NCBI GenBank assembly: GCA_017391545.1
Contig: JAFOYD010000151.1
Span: forward strand, 1 to 15,187
Direction of reading: 5' to 3'
From: Lachnospiraceae bacterium
GTDB lineage: Bacteria > Bacillota > Clostridia > Lachnospirales > Lachnospiraceae
DNA: 15,187 nt
Below the pieces are notes generated by a model. The model had not been told where the DNA came from and made no database searches. It worked only from the letters and a program-made list of their open reading frames with translations. The position numbers and the translations under genes were made by a program. This document shows, one piece after another, positions 5,317 through 12,731 of the stretch. Every line of letters starts with the position of its first letter. Within the stretch, counting starts at the first letter, position 1.

Positions 5317-7587
5317 ATGAGCGTAAAGACAAATTTGGAAGCAGTAGCACAGAAAATGTATGGCAAGGCAATCAAAGATCTTGATGACAGCCAGCTTTAC
5401 TTTGCGATCCTCAACATGACAAAGGACATGATGGAGAACAAAGGCACAATCAAGGGAAAGAAGAAGGTATACTATATCTCTGCTGAGTTCCTGATTGGTA
5501 AACTGTTATCAAATAACCTGATCAACCTTGGCATCTATGATGAGCTGGATGCAGCGCTGAAGGAGGAAGGCAAAGAGCTTAGCCGTATCGAGGAGGTTGA
5601 GCCTGAACCATCACTTGGTAACGGTGGTCTTGGAAGACTTGCAGCATGTTTCCTGGATTCGATCGCAAGCCTTGGACTTCCTGGAGACGGTATCGGACTG
5701 AACTATCATTTTGGTCTTTTCAAGCAGGTATTTAAGGACAGACAGCAGACAGCTGAGAAGAATGACTGGATTGAGGATCAGTCATGGCTGACAAAGACAG
5801 ACATTTCTTTCCCGGTATACTTTGGAAAGAAGAAGGTTATGTCAAGATTATATGATATCGATGTAATCGGTTATGATCAGGGTATGAATAAGCTTCATTT
5901 ATTCGACATTGAGACAGTTGATGAGAGCATCGTAAAAGAAGGTATCGATTTCGATAAGAACGATATTGACAAGAACCTTACACTGTTCCTTTATCCGGAT
6001 GATTCTGATGAGGCAGGTCAGCAGCTTCGTATTTACCAGCAGTACTTCATGGTATGCAACGGCGCACAGCTGATTTTGAAGGAAATGAAGGACAACGGCT
6101 ATGATCTTCACAAGATGTATGAGCATGCTGTGATCCAGATTAACGATACACATCCTACAATGGTTATTCCAGAGCTGATCCGTATCCTGACAGAAGAGGA
6201 AGGATTTGAGATGGAAGAGGCTATTGATGTAGTAAGCAAGACATGTGCATATACAAACCACACAATCCTTGCAGAGGCTCTTGAGAAATGGCCTGTAAAG
6301 TATTTACAGAAAGTTGTTCCACAGTTAATGCCGATTATCTGGGAGTTGGATAAGAGAGCTGCCATTAAGTATGACGATCCTAAGGTACAGATCATCGACA
6401 AGGATCTCAGAGTACACATGGCTCATATCGATATCCACTATGGCTTCTCTGTAAACGGTGTTGCAGCAATCCATACAGAGATCTTAAAGGATACTGAGCT
6501 GAACCACTTCTACAAGATTTATCCTGAGAAGTTCAACAACAAGACAAACGGTATCACATTCAGAAGATGGTTAATGTCATGTAATAAAGAGCTTGCTGCA
6601 TGCATCACAAAGACAATCGGCGATGGCTGGAAGAAGGATGCAGATGAGTTAGAGAAGCTCTTGGAGTACAAGGATGACGCAGCATTACTTTCAGAGATCA
6701 AGGCAATCAAGAACGATAAGAAGGCAGCTCTTGCAGCATATATCAAAGAGAATGAGGGACAGGAGATCAACCCGAACTCTATTTACGATATCCAGATCAA
6801 GAGACTTCATGAGTACAAGCGTCAGCAGATGAATGCACTTTACATCATTCATAAGTATCTGGAGATCAAGGAAGGAAAGAAGCCTTCTACACCGATCACA
6901 TTTATCTTCGGTGCAAAGGCAGCTCCTGCATATATCATTGCACAGGATATCATTCATTTATTACTCTGCTTACAGGAGATCATAAACAACGATCCTGATG
7001 TAAAGGATTACATGAAGGTTGTTATGGTAGAGAACTACAATGTAAGCTATGCAGAGAAGCTGATCCCGGCATGTGATATCTCTGAGCAGATCTCACTGGC
7101 ATCTAAGGAGGCAAGTGGTACAGGTAACATGAAGTTCATGCTCAATGGTGCTGTGACACTTGGTACAAGCGATGGTGCTAACGTAGAGATCAACGAGCTT
7201 GTAGGCGATGACAATATCTACATCTTCGGTGAGAAGTCAGAGCAGGTTATCAAGCACTATGAGAAGGCTGACTATGTATCAAAAGACTTCTATGAGAAGA
7301 GCGATGTGATCAAGGAAGCTGTTGATTTCATCACAAGCAAGGAAGTATTAGAGGTTGGTAACGAGGAGCGTCTGACAAGACTTCAGAAAGAGCTCATCAA
7401 CAAAGACTGGTTCATGACATTGCTTGACCTTGAGGATTACATCGAGACAAAGGATAAGATGTTCGAAGACTTCAAGGATGAGGATAAGTGGAAGAAGATG
7501 ATGCTTGTAAACATTGCAAAGGCAGGATTCTTCTCATCAGATAGAACAATCGCAGAGTACAACAGAGACATCTGGAAACTCAACTAA
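5317..7587 (+). CDS. glgP: Glycogen/maltodextrin phosphorylase
   Basis: This is a 756-residue GT35 enzyme that cleaves alpha-1,4-glucan ends with phosphate to give glucose-1-phosphate in the cytoplasm. Clear family motifs: [17 protein letters not shown] (51-67), [19 protein letters not shown] (97-115), QINDTHPTM (274-282), [15 protein letters not shown] (312-326), [12 protein letters not shown] (492-503) and the pyridoxal-phosphate lysine K606 in [15 protein letters not shown], followed by [12 protein letters not shown]. It is somewhat shorter than the roughly 800-residue proteobacterial enzymes but complete from end to end. Codon choice is strongly biased (mostly AAG for Lys, GAG for Glu, ACA for Thr, GCA for Ala) compared with the neighbours, which suggests high expression. 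The gene is monocistronic, with its own promoter and terminator and no other glg genes nearby. The upstream LacI-type regulator may control it. Glycogen versus maltodextrin preference cannot be told from sequence. Confidence 0.96.
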   Translation: MSVKTNLEAVAQKMYGKAIKDLDDSQLYFAILNMTKDMMENKGTIKGKKKVYYISAEFLIGKLLSNNLINLGIYDELDAALKEEGKELSRIEEVEPEPSLGNGGLGRLAACFLDSIASLGLPGDGIGLNYHFGLFKQVFKDRQQTAEKNDWIEDQSWLTKTDISFPVYFGKKKVMSRLYDIDVIGYDQGMNKLHLFDIETVDESIVKEGIDFDKNDIDKNLTLFLYPDDSDEAGQQLRIYQQYFMVCNGAQLILKEMKDNGYDLHKMYEHAVIQINDTHPTMVIPELIRILTEEEGFEMEEAIDVVSKTCAYTNHTILAEALEKWPVKYLQKVVPQLMPIIWELDKRAAIKYDDPKVQIIDKDLRVHMAHIDIHYGFSVNGVAAIHTEILKDTELNHFYKIYPEKFNNKTNGITFRRWLMSCNKELAACITKTIGDGWKKDADELEKLLEYKDDAALLSEIKAIKNDKKAALAAYIKENEGQEINPNSIYDIQIKRLHEYKRQQMNALYIIHKYLEIKEGKKPSTPITFIFGAKAAPAYIIAQDIIHLLLCLQEIINNDPDVKDYMKVVMVENYNVSYAEKLIPACDISEQISLASKEASGTGNMKFMLNGAVTLGTSDGANVEINELVGDDNIYIFGEKSEQVIKHYEKADYVSKDFYEKSDVIKEAVDFITSKEVLEVGNEERLTRLQKELINKDWFMTLLDLEDYIETKDKMFEDFKDEDKWKKMMLVNIAKAGFFSSDRTIAEYNRDIWKLN

Positions 7588-7619
7588 TCAGATCTAAAAT
7601 AGAATCACATTAATATTTT

Positions 7620-7655
7620 AAGCAGGCCGCAAGATTTATAGCGGCTTGCTTTTTT
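7620..7655 (+). terminator. Intrinsic terminator of glgP
   Basis: An 11-bp stem with one G-U pair, AAGCAGGCCGC (7620-7630) with GCGGCTTGCTT (7641-7651), has a 10-base loop and a run of T. It starts 32 bases after the glgP stop codon. The gap to sbcD (7656-7720) has a TAGAAT at 7674-7679 but no convincing -35. Confidence 0.88.
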
Positions 7656-7720
7656 GTGTTTTTGACCGTAAGATAGAATTATGACTTTTACACTACCAAC
7701 GGAAGGAAGGGGTTATTGAC

Positions 7721-8878
7721 ATGAGAATATTTCACCTCTCGGATTTACATATCGGAATCAAACTCTATAATCATGACCTGCGTGGAGAGCAGGAGTATCT
7801 GTTTGATCAGGTTATAAAATATGTCAGAGAATATCAGCCGGATGTGGTTGTCATCGCTGGAGATATCTATGACAAGACAGTGCCGTCGGTTGAGTCGGTA
7901 CAGACTTTTAATGTTTTTGTGCAGGGGCTCTATGAGGCATCGGACAAGACTGAAATTATGATCGTCAGCGGAAATCATGACAGTGCCGGAAGGCTTGATT
8001 ACTTTAGCTGGCTAATGTCGAGACAGCGGGTGCACATGGTGGGAATGCCTCCTGTGAAACCTGATGAGTACATGGAAAAGGTGACACTGACGGATGAATA
8101 TGGTGAGGTTATATTTTATCTGCTTCCTTTTTCAAAACCGTCCGTAATCCGAACTGTTTTCGATGAGGACAACGATCATGATCATGCCTACAGCTATAAC
8201 GAAGCGCTTCACAAACTGTTTGCACGCGAAAAAATTGACACAGGAAAAAGAAATGTGCTGGTAAGTCATCAGTTCTATATGCCTTCCGGTCAGCGTGTAG
8301 AGGATATCGAGCGAATGGAATCAGAGATTACCACAGTTGGAAATATCGATGTGGTGTGGAGCGATGTGCTGGAACCGTTTGAATATGCAGCGCTTGGACA
8401 TATCCATAAACCGATGACGGTGGGGGACGACCGTTTTCGGTATTGCGGCACCCCGTTTGCTTATTCCATCAGCGAAGCAAATCAGGAAAAGGGAATCCTG
8501 ATGGCAGATATCGGCAGGAAGGGTGAAGACGTCCATATTACGAAACTTAAGCTGGAGCCGAAACGTAAGGTAGCCGTCATAGAGGGTACCTTTGAAAATG
8601 TGCTGCGGCAGGCATCCGATGACTATGTGCAGATTCGCCTGACTGATACCGAAGATCTTGATGTGATTGATTTGCAGGAGCGTCTTTTAATGGCATTTCC
8701 AAATCTGCTGGAGATTCAGAGGAATAAGACCAGAGAACTGAATCTGTCAGATGAGATCTTGGAACATACTTACAACGATCCCTTTGCGCTGATCTGTGAA
8801 TTTATACCGGATATGGATGAGGAGGAGATGGAGATTATGAAGTCCGTGATGAATGAGGCATTGGAGGCTGAGGAATAG
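7721..8878 (+). CDS. sbcD: Exonuclease SbcCD, nuclease subunit SbcD
   Basis: This is a 385-residue Mre11-type metallophosphatase that cuts DNA hairpins and blocked ends in complex with SbcC. The five metal-binding motifs are present: DLH (D8, H10), GDIYD (G47, D48), GNHD (84-87), SHQ (S182, H183) and GHIH (226-229). A C-terminal capping region follows, and the length is normal for Firmicutes. ATG 7721 is preceded by a purine-rich GGAAGGAAGGGG (7701-7712) at 8 bases. The stop codon touches the sbcC start codon, so the two are translated together. The order sbcD-sbcC is conserved in bacteria. Confidence 0.96.
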   Translation: MRIFHLSDLHIGIKLYNHDLRGEQEYLFDQVIKYVREYQPDVVVIAGDIYDKTVPSVESVQTFNVFVQGLYEASDKTEIMIVSGNHDSAGRLDYFSWLMSRQRVHMVGMPPVKPDEYMEKVTLTDEYGEVIFYLLPFSKPSVIRTVFDEDNDHDHAYSYNEALHKLFAREKIDTGKRNVLVSHQFYMPSGQRVEDIERMESEITTVGNIDVVWSDVLEPFEYAALGHIHKPMTVGDDRFRYCGTPFAYSISEANQEKGILMADIGRKGEDVHITKLKLEPKRKVAVIEGTFENVLRQASDDYVQIRLTDTEDLDVIDLQERLLMAFPNLLEIQRNKTRELNLSDEILEHTYNDPFALICEFIPDMDEEEMEIMKSVMNEALEAEE

Positions 8879-11800
8879 ATGAAACCATTAATTCTTAAAA
8901 TGAGAGCCTTTGGCTCCTACGGAAAAGAAACAATCATTGATTTTACCAGAAGCACACAGAACCTTTTTCTGATTACAGGTGATACAGGCGCTGGAAAGAC
9001 AACGATTTTTGATGCGATTGTCTTCGCACTGTACGGACAGGCAAGCTCTATTTACAATAAAAAGGATGGCGTGCTTCTGCAGAGCCATTTTGTGGCACTT
9101 GACGAGACACCGGAAGTGGAGTTTACGTTCGCAGAGTCGGCAAGGGAGGATGCTCCTGTATATCGGGTGCGCCGTGTACCGAGGCATCTTCGCCCTATGA
9201 AAAGGCGTGGAAAATCAGGCAGGGATTTTGCGGAAGAAAAAGGCTCTGTGGAGCTGATTCTTCCTGACAATACTGCATATGCAGAGAAAAATGTGGATGA
9301 AAAAATTGAAGAAATCGTAGGCCTTACCAGGGAACAGTTCATGCAGGTAGCGATGATTGCGCAAGGTGAGTTTATGGAGCTTTTGCGTGCAAAGACGGAT
9401 GACAAAAAGGAAATTTTCAGGAAGTTGTTTGGCACTGAGCTTTATGAGAAAATGCGCCGTATCCTGGAGGACAGAAAAAAGGAGAAGGAAAAGGAAATTG
9501 CGATCATCAAGACACAGTGCCAGACGGAGCTTGCACATGTCACAGTATCGGAGGACTTTGAAGGATATGGAAAACTGGATCGATCTTCTGTGGAACTCAA
9601 AGGCGGTAATCTATCCGTCCTCGGGGATTACCTTAACGATCTGGAGGCGTTTTGCGCCTACGCTAATGATAAAATAACAGCCCTGACAGCCAGGTGGGAA
9701 GGCGCAGCAAAGGCACTTGACGTGGCAAAGAGTGCATACACCAAGGCGGAAGCGCTGATGGATGCATTTGTAAAATTTGAAGATGCACAGGTTGTACTGC
9801 GTGAATGTGAACAGACTGCAGCCCGGATGGCAGATCAGGAGAAACTAGTCAGCAGATTAAAGGAGGCATACGAGCTAAAGCCAGTCTATCAATTGTATGA
9901 GGACGCAGCTTTGGAGCTTCGTGACCTTGAAACCAGAAAACAAGAGCAGATTGACGCATTGCCGGCCCTGCAGGCGGGATGGAACGAAGCACTTGAATGT
10001 TACCAGGAGGTGTCGAAACGATACGAGGCTGAAAAACGAAGCCTGCATGAGCTGACACAAAAGGTTACTGACGCCATTCAGCTTTTTGACAGAAAGACAA
10101 AGGCAGAGGAGGAGAAAGACAAAAAATCAAGAGAGCATGATGCGCTTTGCAAACGGATCTCAGAGCAGGAGGAGGTGCTTTGCGGGCTGAAGGAGGATTA
10201 TGCAAATAGCCAAAACAGGGTAGAGACTTACAGCGATGCACAAGGAAAGAAGGCGAAGGCGGAGGCAGAGCTTGCGAAGGTGGCAATACTTGAAGAGCGA
10301 ATCCATCAGCTTGAAGAACTTCAAAAAGATCTCACCTCAAAGCAGACGAAACTCTCTAAGAAGCAAAAAGAGCTGATCAAAGCAAATGCAGAATATCAGG
10401 AAAAAACAGCATATTATGAAAAACAGAACACGCTCTTTTTGAGCGAGCAGGCAGGAATCCTTGCGCGTGAACTGATTGAAGGAGAACCCTGTAAGGTATG
10501 TGGTTCAAAAGTTCATCCAATGCCATACAGACTCTCTGATGAGCTGGTGATACCTACCCAAAAGGATGTCGAAGCTGCGAAGGCCGACAGTATGCAGTGG
10601 AATGAAAACAGGCAGCAGAGATCACTAGAGGCAGGCGAATTAAAGACGATCATAGAAAAAATACAGGAGCAGATTGATGTGGAATGTACACAAATCTGTG
10701 AACAGCTTGGCATACAGGAAAGCGCTGTGATCGGGGAAACGTTTGATGGTTACAAAAGAAAGGCACAGGAGGAAGACAGAAGCTGTGCAGAGCAATTGGA
10801 ACTTTTGGAGACAGAAAAGCAGAGGGCAAAAGAACTGTCTGAGCGCATCGGTCAACAGGAAACACAGCTTGAAGAGTCCAAAAAAAAGCTCTTGGATGTA
10901 AAAGCGGAGCTTAGCGGTGCTGTTGCGGCTTTACAGGAACTTGAAAATCATACTGAATTTGCTTCAAAAGAGGATGCCCAAAAAGCCCAAAATGAGGCTC
11001 AGGCAACATTTGAACTGATTCATGATACCTATACACAGAAGGAAAAAAACAGCAGGCTGGCAGAGAAAAAGTTGGAACAGGCAAAGTCTTTGATTGATGA
11101 ATACCAGCGCACAATTCCAAAGAAGCAGGAACACGCCAAAAAACGTAGCGAAGAGTATACGAATCTGCTGTCACAAAAGCATTTTGCACAGGAAAACGAG
11201 TGGCAGAATCTTACAGAACAGTTTTCACAGGAATCACTGCTGGAAATGCAGGAACAGCTCGCGTACTATCAGAAACGTGTGCAGGAGGCAAGAATCAAAA
11301 AGGAGACAGCGCAAAGCGTGATCAAAGATCAGGAAAGACCTGATTTGCAGAGCCTGAGTCAGAACATACAGCAATGCCGGGAACAATTTGATAACCTGGA
11401 CAGCGACAGAAGTGCGTTGATGCGGATTGCTGGGGAGGATGAGAAGGTACTTTGTGTGCTCAGAAAGCAGTTGGCACAAAGAGAAAAGACAATTCGCGAG
11501 CATGCAAAACTTGACAACCTCTACAGAATCGTCTCCGGTACGGTAAGTAAACAGAATAAGATGGATCTGGAGACATTTGTACAGAGATATTATCTTAGAA
11601 AAATTCTTGTCGCTGCAAACAGACGCTTCGAGCGAATGACGGCTGGTCAGTTCCAGTTGCTCCTGAAGGATATTGATGATGCGGGAAAGGGCAGAAATGA
11701 AGGGCTTGATCTGATGGTGTATTCCCTTGTCACGGGAAAAAAGCGTGAGGTCAGGACTCTTTCGGGTGGTGAGTCTTTCATGGCGGCATTATCCCTTGCG

Positions 11801-12052
11801 CTTGGTATGGCAGACCAGATCAAGGAGGGAAGCGGAGCGATTCATCTGGATATGATGTTCATTGATGAAGGATTTGGCTCATTAGACGAACATTCCAGAG
11901 GACAGGCAATCCGTATCCTCAAGGAAATGGCAGGTGGCGACAGGATGATTGGCATTATCTCCCATGTAACAGAGCTGAAACAGGAGATTGACAACCAGCT
12001 TGTAGTGGTAAAAAATGAATCCGGAAGCAGTGCAGGCTGGAAAATCAGCTAA
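8879..12052 (+). CDS. sbcC: Exonuclease SbcCD, ATPase subunit SbcC
   Basis: This is a 1057-residue SMC/Rad50-like ATPase. The N-terminal half of the ATPase has Walker A GDTGAGKT (34-41) and the Q-loop region FMQVAMIAQGEFMELLRA. Long heptad-rich coiled coils (about 190-530 and 550-870) flank a zinc hook, CKVC (C538, C541). The C-terminal half has the ABC signature LSGGE (961-965), Walker B with catalytic D996-E997 (MMFIDEGFGSLDE) and a D-loop (1001-1003). It tethers DNA and drives SbcD during repair of palindromes and breaks. It starts at ATG directly after the sbcD stop, with GGAGG within the end of sbcD. No convincing terminator follows. The gene is intact, with a length close to the family norm. 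Confidence 0.96.
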   Translation: MKPLILKMRAFGSYGKETIIDFTRSTQNLFLITGDTGAGKTTIFDAIVFALYGQASSIYNKKDGVLLQSHFVALDETPEVEFTFAESAREDAPVYRVRRVPRHLRPMKRRGKSGRDFAEEKGSVELILPDNTAYAEKNVDEKIEEIVGLTREQFMQVAMIAQGEFMELLRAKTDDKKEIFRKLFGTELYEKMRRILEDRKKEKEKEIAIIKTQCQTELAHVTVSEDFEGYGKLDRSSVELKGGNLSVLGDYLNDLEAFCAYANDKITALTARWEGAAKALDVAKSAYTKAEALMDAFVKFEDAQVVLRECEQTAARMADQEKLVSRLKEAYELKPVYQLYEDAALELRDLETRKQEQIDALPALQAGWNEALECYQEVSKRYEAEKRSLHELTQKVTDAIQLFDRKTKAEEEKDKKSREHDALCKRISEQEEVLCGLKEDYANSQNRVETYSDAQGKKAKAEAELAKVAILEERIHQLEELQKDLTSKQTKLSKKQKELIKANAEYQEKTAYYEKQNTLFLSEQAGILARELIEGEPCKVCGSKVHPMPYRLSDELVIPTQKDVEAAKADSMQWNENRQQRSLEAGELKTIIEKIQEQIDVECTQICEQLGIQESAVIGETFDGYKRKAQEEDRSCAEQLELLETEKQRAKELSERIGQQETQLEESKKKLLDVKAELSGAVAALQELENHTEFASKEDAQKAQNEAQATFELIHDTYTQKEKNSRLAEKKLEQAKSLIDEYQRTIPKKQEHAKKRSEEYTNLLSQKHFAQENEWQNLTEQFSQESLLEMQEQLAYYQKRVQEARIKKETAQSVIKDQERPDLQSLSQNIQQCREQFDNLDSDRSALMRIAGEDEKVLCVLRKQLAQREKTIREHAKLDNLYRIVSGTVSKQNKMDLETFVQRYYLRKILVAANRRFERMTAGQFQLLLKDIDDAGKGRNEGLDLMVYSLVTGKKREVRTLSGGESFMAALSLALGMADQIKEGSGAIHLDMMFIDEGFGSLDEHSRGQAIRILKEMAGGDRMIGIISHVTELKQEIDNQLVVVKNESGSSAGWKIS

Positions 12053-12125
12053 AATTGGCTAAAACGAATCGTTACTGATGCATATTGAATATATAAAATG
12101 TTAATAATTGAAAAGAAATATGAAT

Positions 12126-12149
12126 AAAAAAAATGATTGTGGGAATCAT
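12126..12149 (-). terminator. Possible minus-strand terminator
   Basis: On the - strand, ATGATT-CCCAC-AATCAT is followed by a run of seven further T. The 6-bp AT-rich stem is weak. No minus-strand gene or clear promoter is visible upstream of it, so it may be a chance match or the end of a small RNA. Confidence 0.3.
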
Positions 12150-12246
12150 AAACTGTGGAAAATTTACAAACCAAATTTCCATTGCACCCACAAAAATACA
12201 TTCGGATAATGAAAACGACGAAAGTTTTCAAAATTCGTCAAAAAAC

Positions 12247-12278
12247 TTTACTTTCCACGTAAAATTGGATACTATGAT
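12247..12278 (+). promoter_or_regulatory. Possible promoter of the HPr-like gene, flanked by an inverted repeat
   Basis: TTTACT (12247-12252), a 17-bp spacer and TACTAT (12270-12275); an overlapping TATGAT (12273-12278) is the better -10 box by itself. The arms TTTCCACGTA (12252-12261) and TACGTGAAAA (12278-12287) form a near-perfect inverted repeat around the -10 and could be a repressor site. Transcripts would carry a leader of about 105 bases with the two CCCC-loop hairpins. Confidence 0.4.
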
Positions 12279-12292
12279 ACGTGAAAACTAGC

Positions 12293-12359
12293 TTATGTGG
12301 TTTCCCCAACCACATAAACAACACTTAGGCTGCATTTGATTCCCCAATGATATGTAGCC
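12293..12359 (+). ncRNA. Candidate structured leader: two tandem hairpins with UUCCCCAA apices
   Basis: Hairpin 1 has a perfect 10-bp stem, TTATGTGGTT/AACCACATAA (12293-12302, 12308-12317). Hairpin 2 has an 8-bp stem with one G-U pair, GGCTGCAT/ATGTAGCC (12328-12335, 12352-12359), plus an inner ATT/AAT. Both apices carry the same octamer, TTCCCCAA (12302-12309, 12340-12347). There is no U-run after either, so they are more likely a 5' leader of the HPr-like mRNA than terminators. The second ends 15 bases before the ribosome site. Function unknown; I do not recognise a named RNA family. Confidence 0.5.
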
Positions 12360-12374
12360 GCAAATATGTTATAG

Positions 12375-12380
12375 AAAGGA
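12375..12380 (+). promoter_or_regulatory. Ribosome binding site for the HPr-like gene
   Basis: AAAGGA lies 11 bases before ATG 12392, a slightly long spacing. An upstream in-frame ATG at 12347 lies in the second hairpin, has no ribosome site and would add residues unlike the HPr fold, so 12392 is taken as the start. Confidence 0.6.
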
Positions 12381-12391
12381 CGTTGTTTATT

Positions 12392-12616
12392 ATGAAAGAA
12401 CGCAAAATTAAAATGACCCCCGCAGAAGTAAAAGACTTTGTGAACGAAGCTTCAAAATGTGATTTTGATATCGACATTTCTTACAATCATTATATTGTCG
12501 ATGCAAAATCGATTCTTGGTGTGATGGGGCTTGATTTCAAGTCAACACTGACATTGCAGTATGCAGGACACAACGAGGAATTTGAAAGCTACGTAAACAA
12601 CCTGGCAATTGCATAA
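12392..12616 (+). CDS. HPr-like (Crh-like) protein lacking the catalytic histidine
   Basis: This is a 74-residue protein with HPr-fold traits: FVNEASKCDFDIDI aligns with the first helix and second strand of HPr, and DAKSILGVMGLDFKSTLTL matches the Ser46 region (AKSIMGVMSL...), followed by a C-terminal helix. The GLHARPA loop with His15, which carries the phosphate in the sugar phosphotransferase system, is missing; that segment reads KMTPAEVKDF. The Ser46 equivalent is S40 with G43 and M45 around it. So it cannot act as a PTS phosphocarrier, but could be a target of HPr kinase and a cofactor for CcpA-like regulators, as Crh is in Bacillus; this role is inferred. It has its own leader and terminator. 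HPr-fold membership is likely; the exact role is unknown. Confidence 0.8.
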   Translation: MKERKIKMTPAEVKDFVNEASKCDFDIDISYNHYIVDAKSILGVMGLDFKSTLTLQYAGHNEEFESYVNNLAIA

Positions 12617-12652
12617 GAGATATCATAAACTATAATATGATGTCATTATTTG

Positions 12653-12698
12653 ACTCTCTCTGGATGATAGGTTAAACTGTCATTTAGAGAGAGTTTTT
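12653..12698 (+). terminator. Intrinsic terminator of the HPr-like gene
   Basis: ACTCTCTCTGGATGATAG (12653-12670) pairs with CTGTCATTTAGAGAGAGT (12677-12694) in an 18-bp stem that includes three G-U pairs, with loop GTTAAA and a T-run. It is unusually long and stable. It lies 36 bases after the stop codon and 33 bases before the start codon of the helicase gene, so the latter has little room for its own promoter. Confidence 0.9.
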
Positions 12699-12731
12699 GA
12701 TTACCGTTTTGATAGGAAAAGAGGAGTAGAA

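Larger units (their letters stand above)
12053..12391. other. Long non-coding stretch rich in inverted repeats
   Basis: 339 bases without a credible gene. From left to right: AT-rich DNA with no U-tailed terminator for sbcC; an A-run followed by ATGATT-GTGGG-AATCAT (12126-12149); TGGAAAATTT/AAATTTCCA (12156-12165, 12173-12181) nested inside TTGTGGG/CCCACAA (12137-12143, 12187-12193); GACGAA/TTCGTC (12217-12222, 12234-12239); TTTCCACGTA/TACGTGAAAA (12252-12261, 12278-12287) around a possible promoter; and two tandem CCCC-loop hairpins (12293-12359) just before the ribosome site of the HPr-like gene. Read on the - strand, the 12126-12149 element is a hairpin with a U-tail. A 60-codon minus-strand frame here has low-complexity AT-rich content and no ribosome site. 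Confidence 0.7.

Noticed and set aside
12211..12229. GAAAAC-7 bases-GTTTTC as a further LacI-type operator
   Set aside because: Half-sites match those at 4092-4119, but the 7-base gap destroys the contiguous palindrome with central CpG needed by this family.
12049..12231. 60-codon minus-strand frame in the sbcC-HPr spacer
   Set aside because: AT-driven Phe/Ile/Tyr-rich sequence, no ribosome site and it overlaps the inverted repeats.
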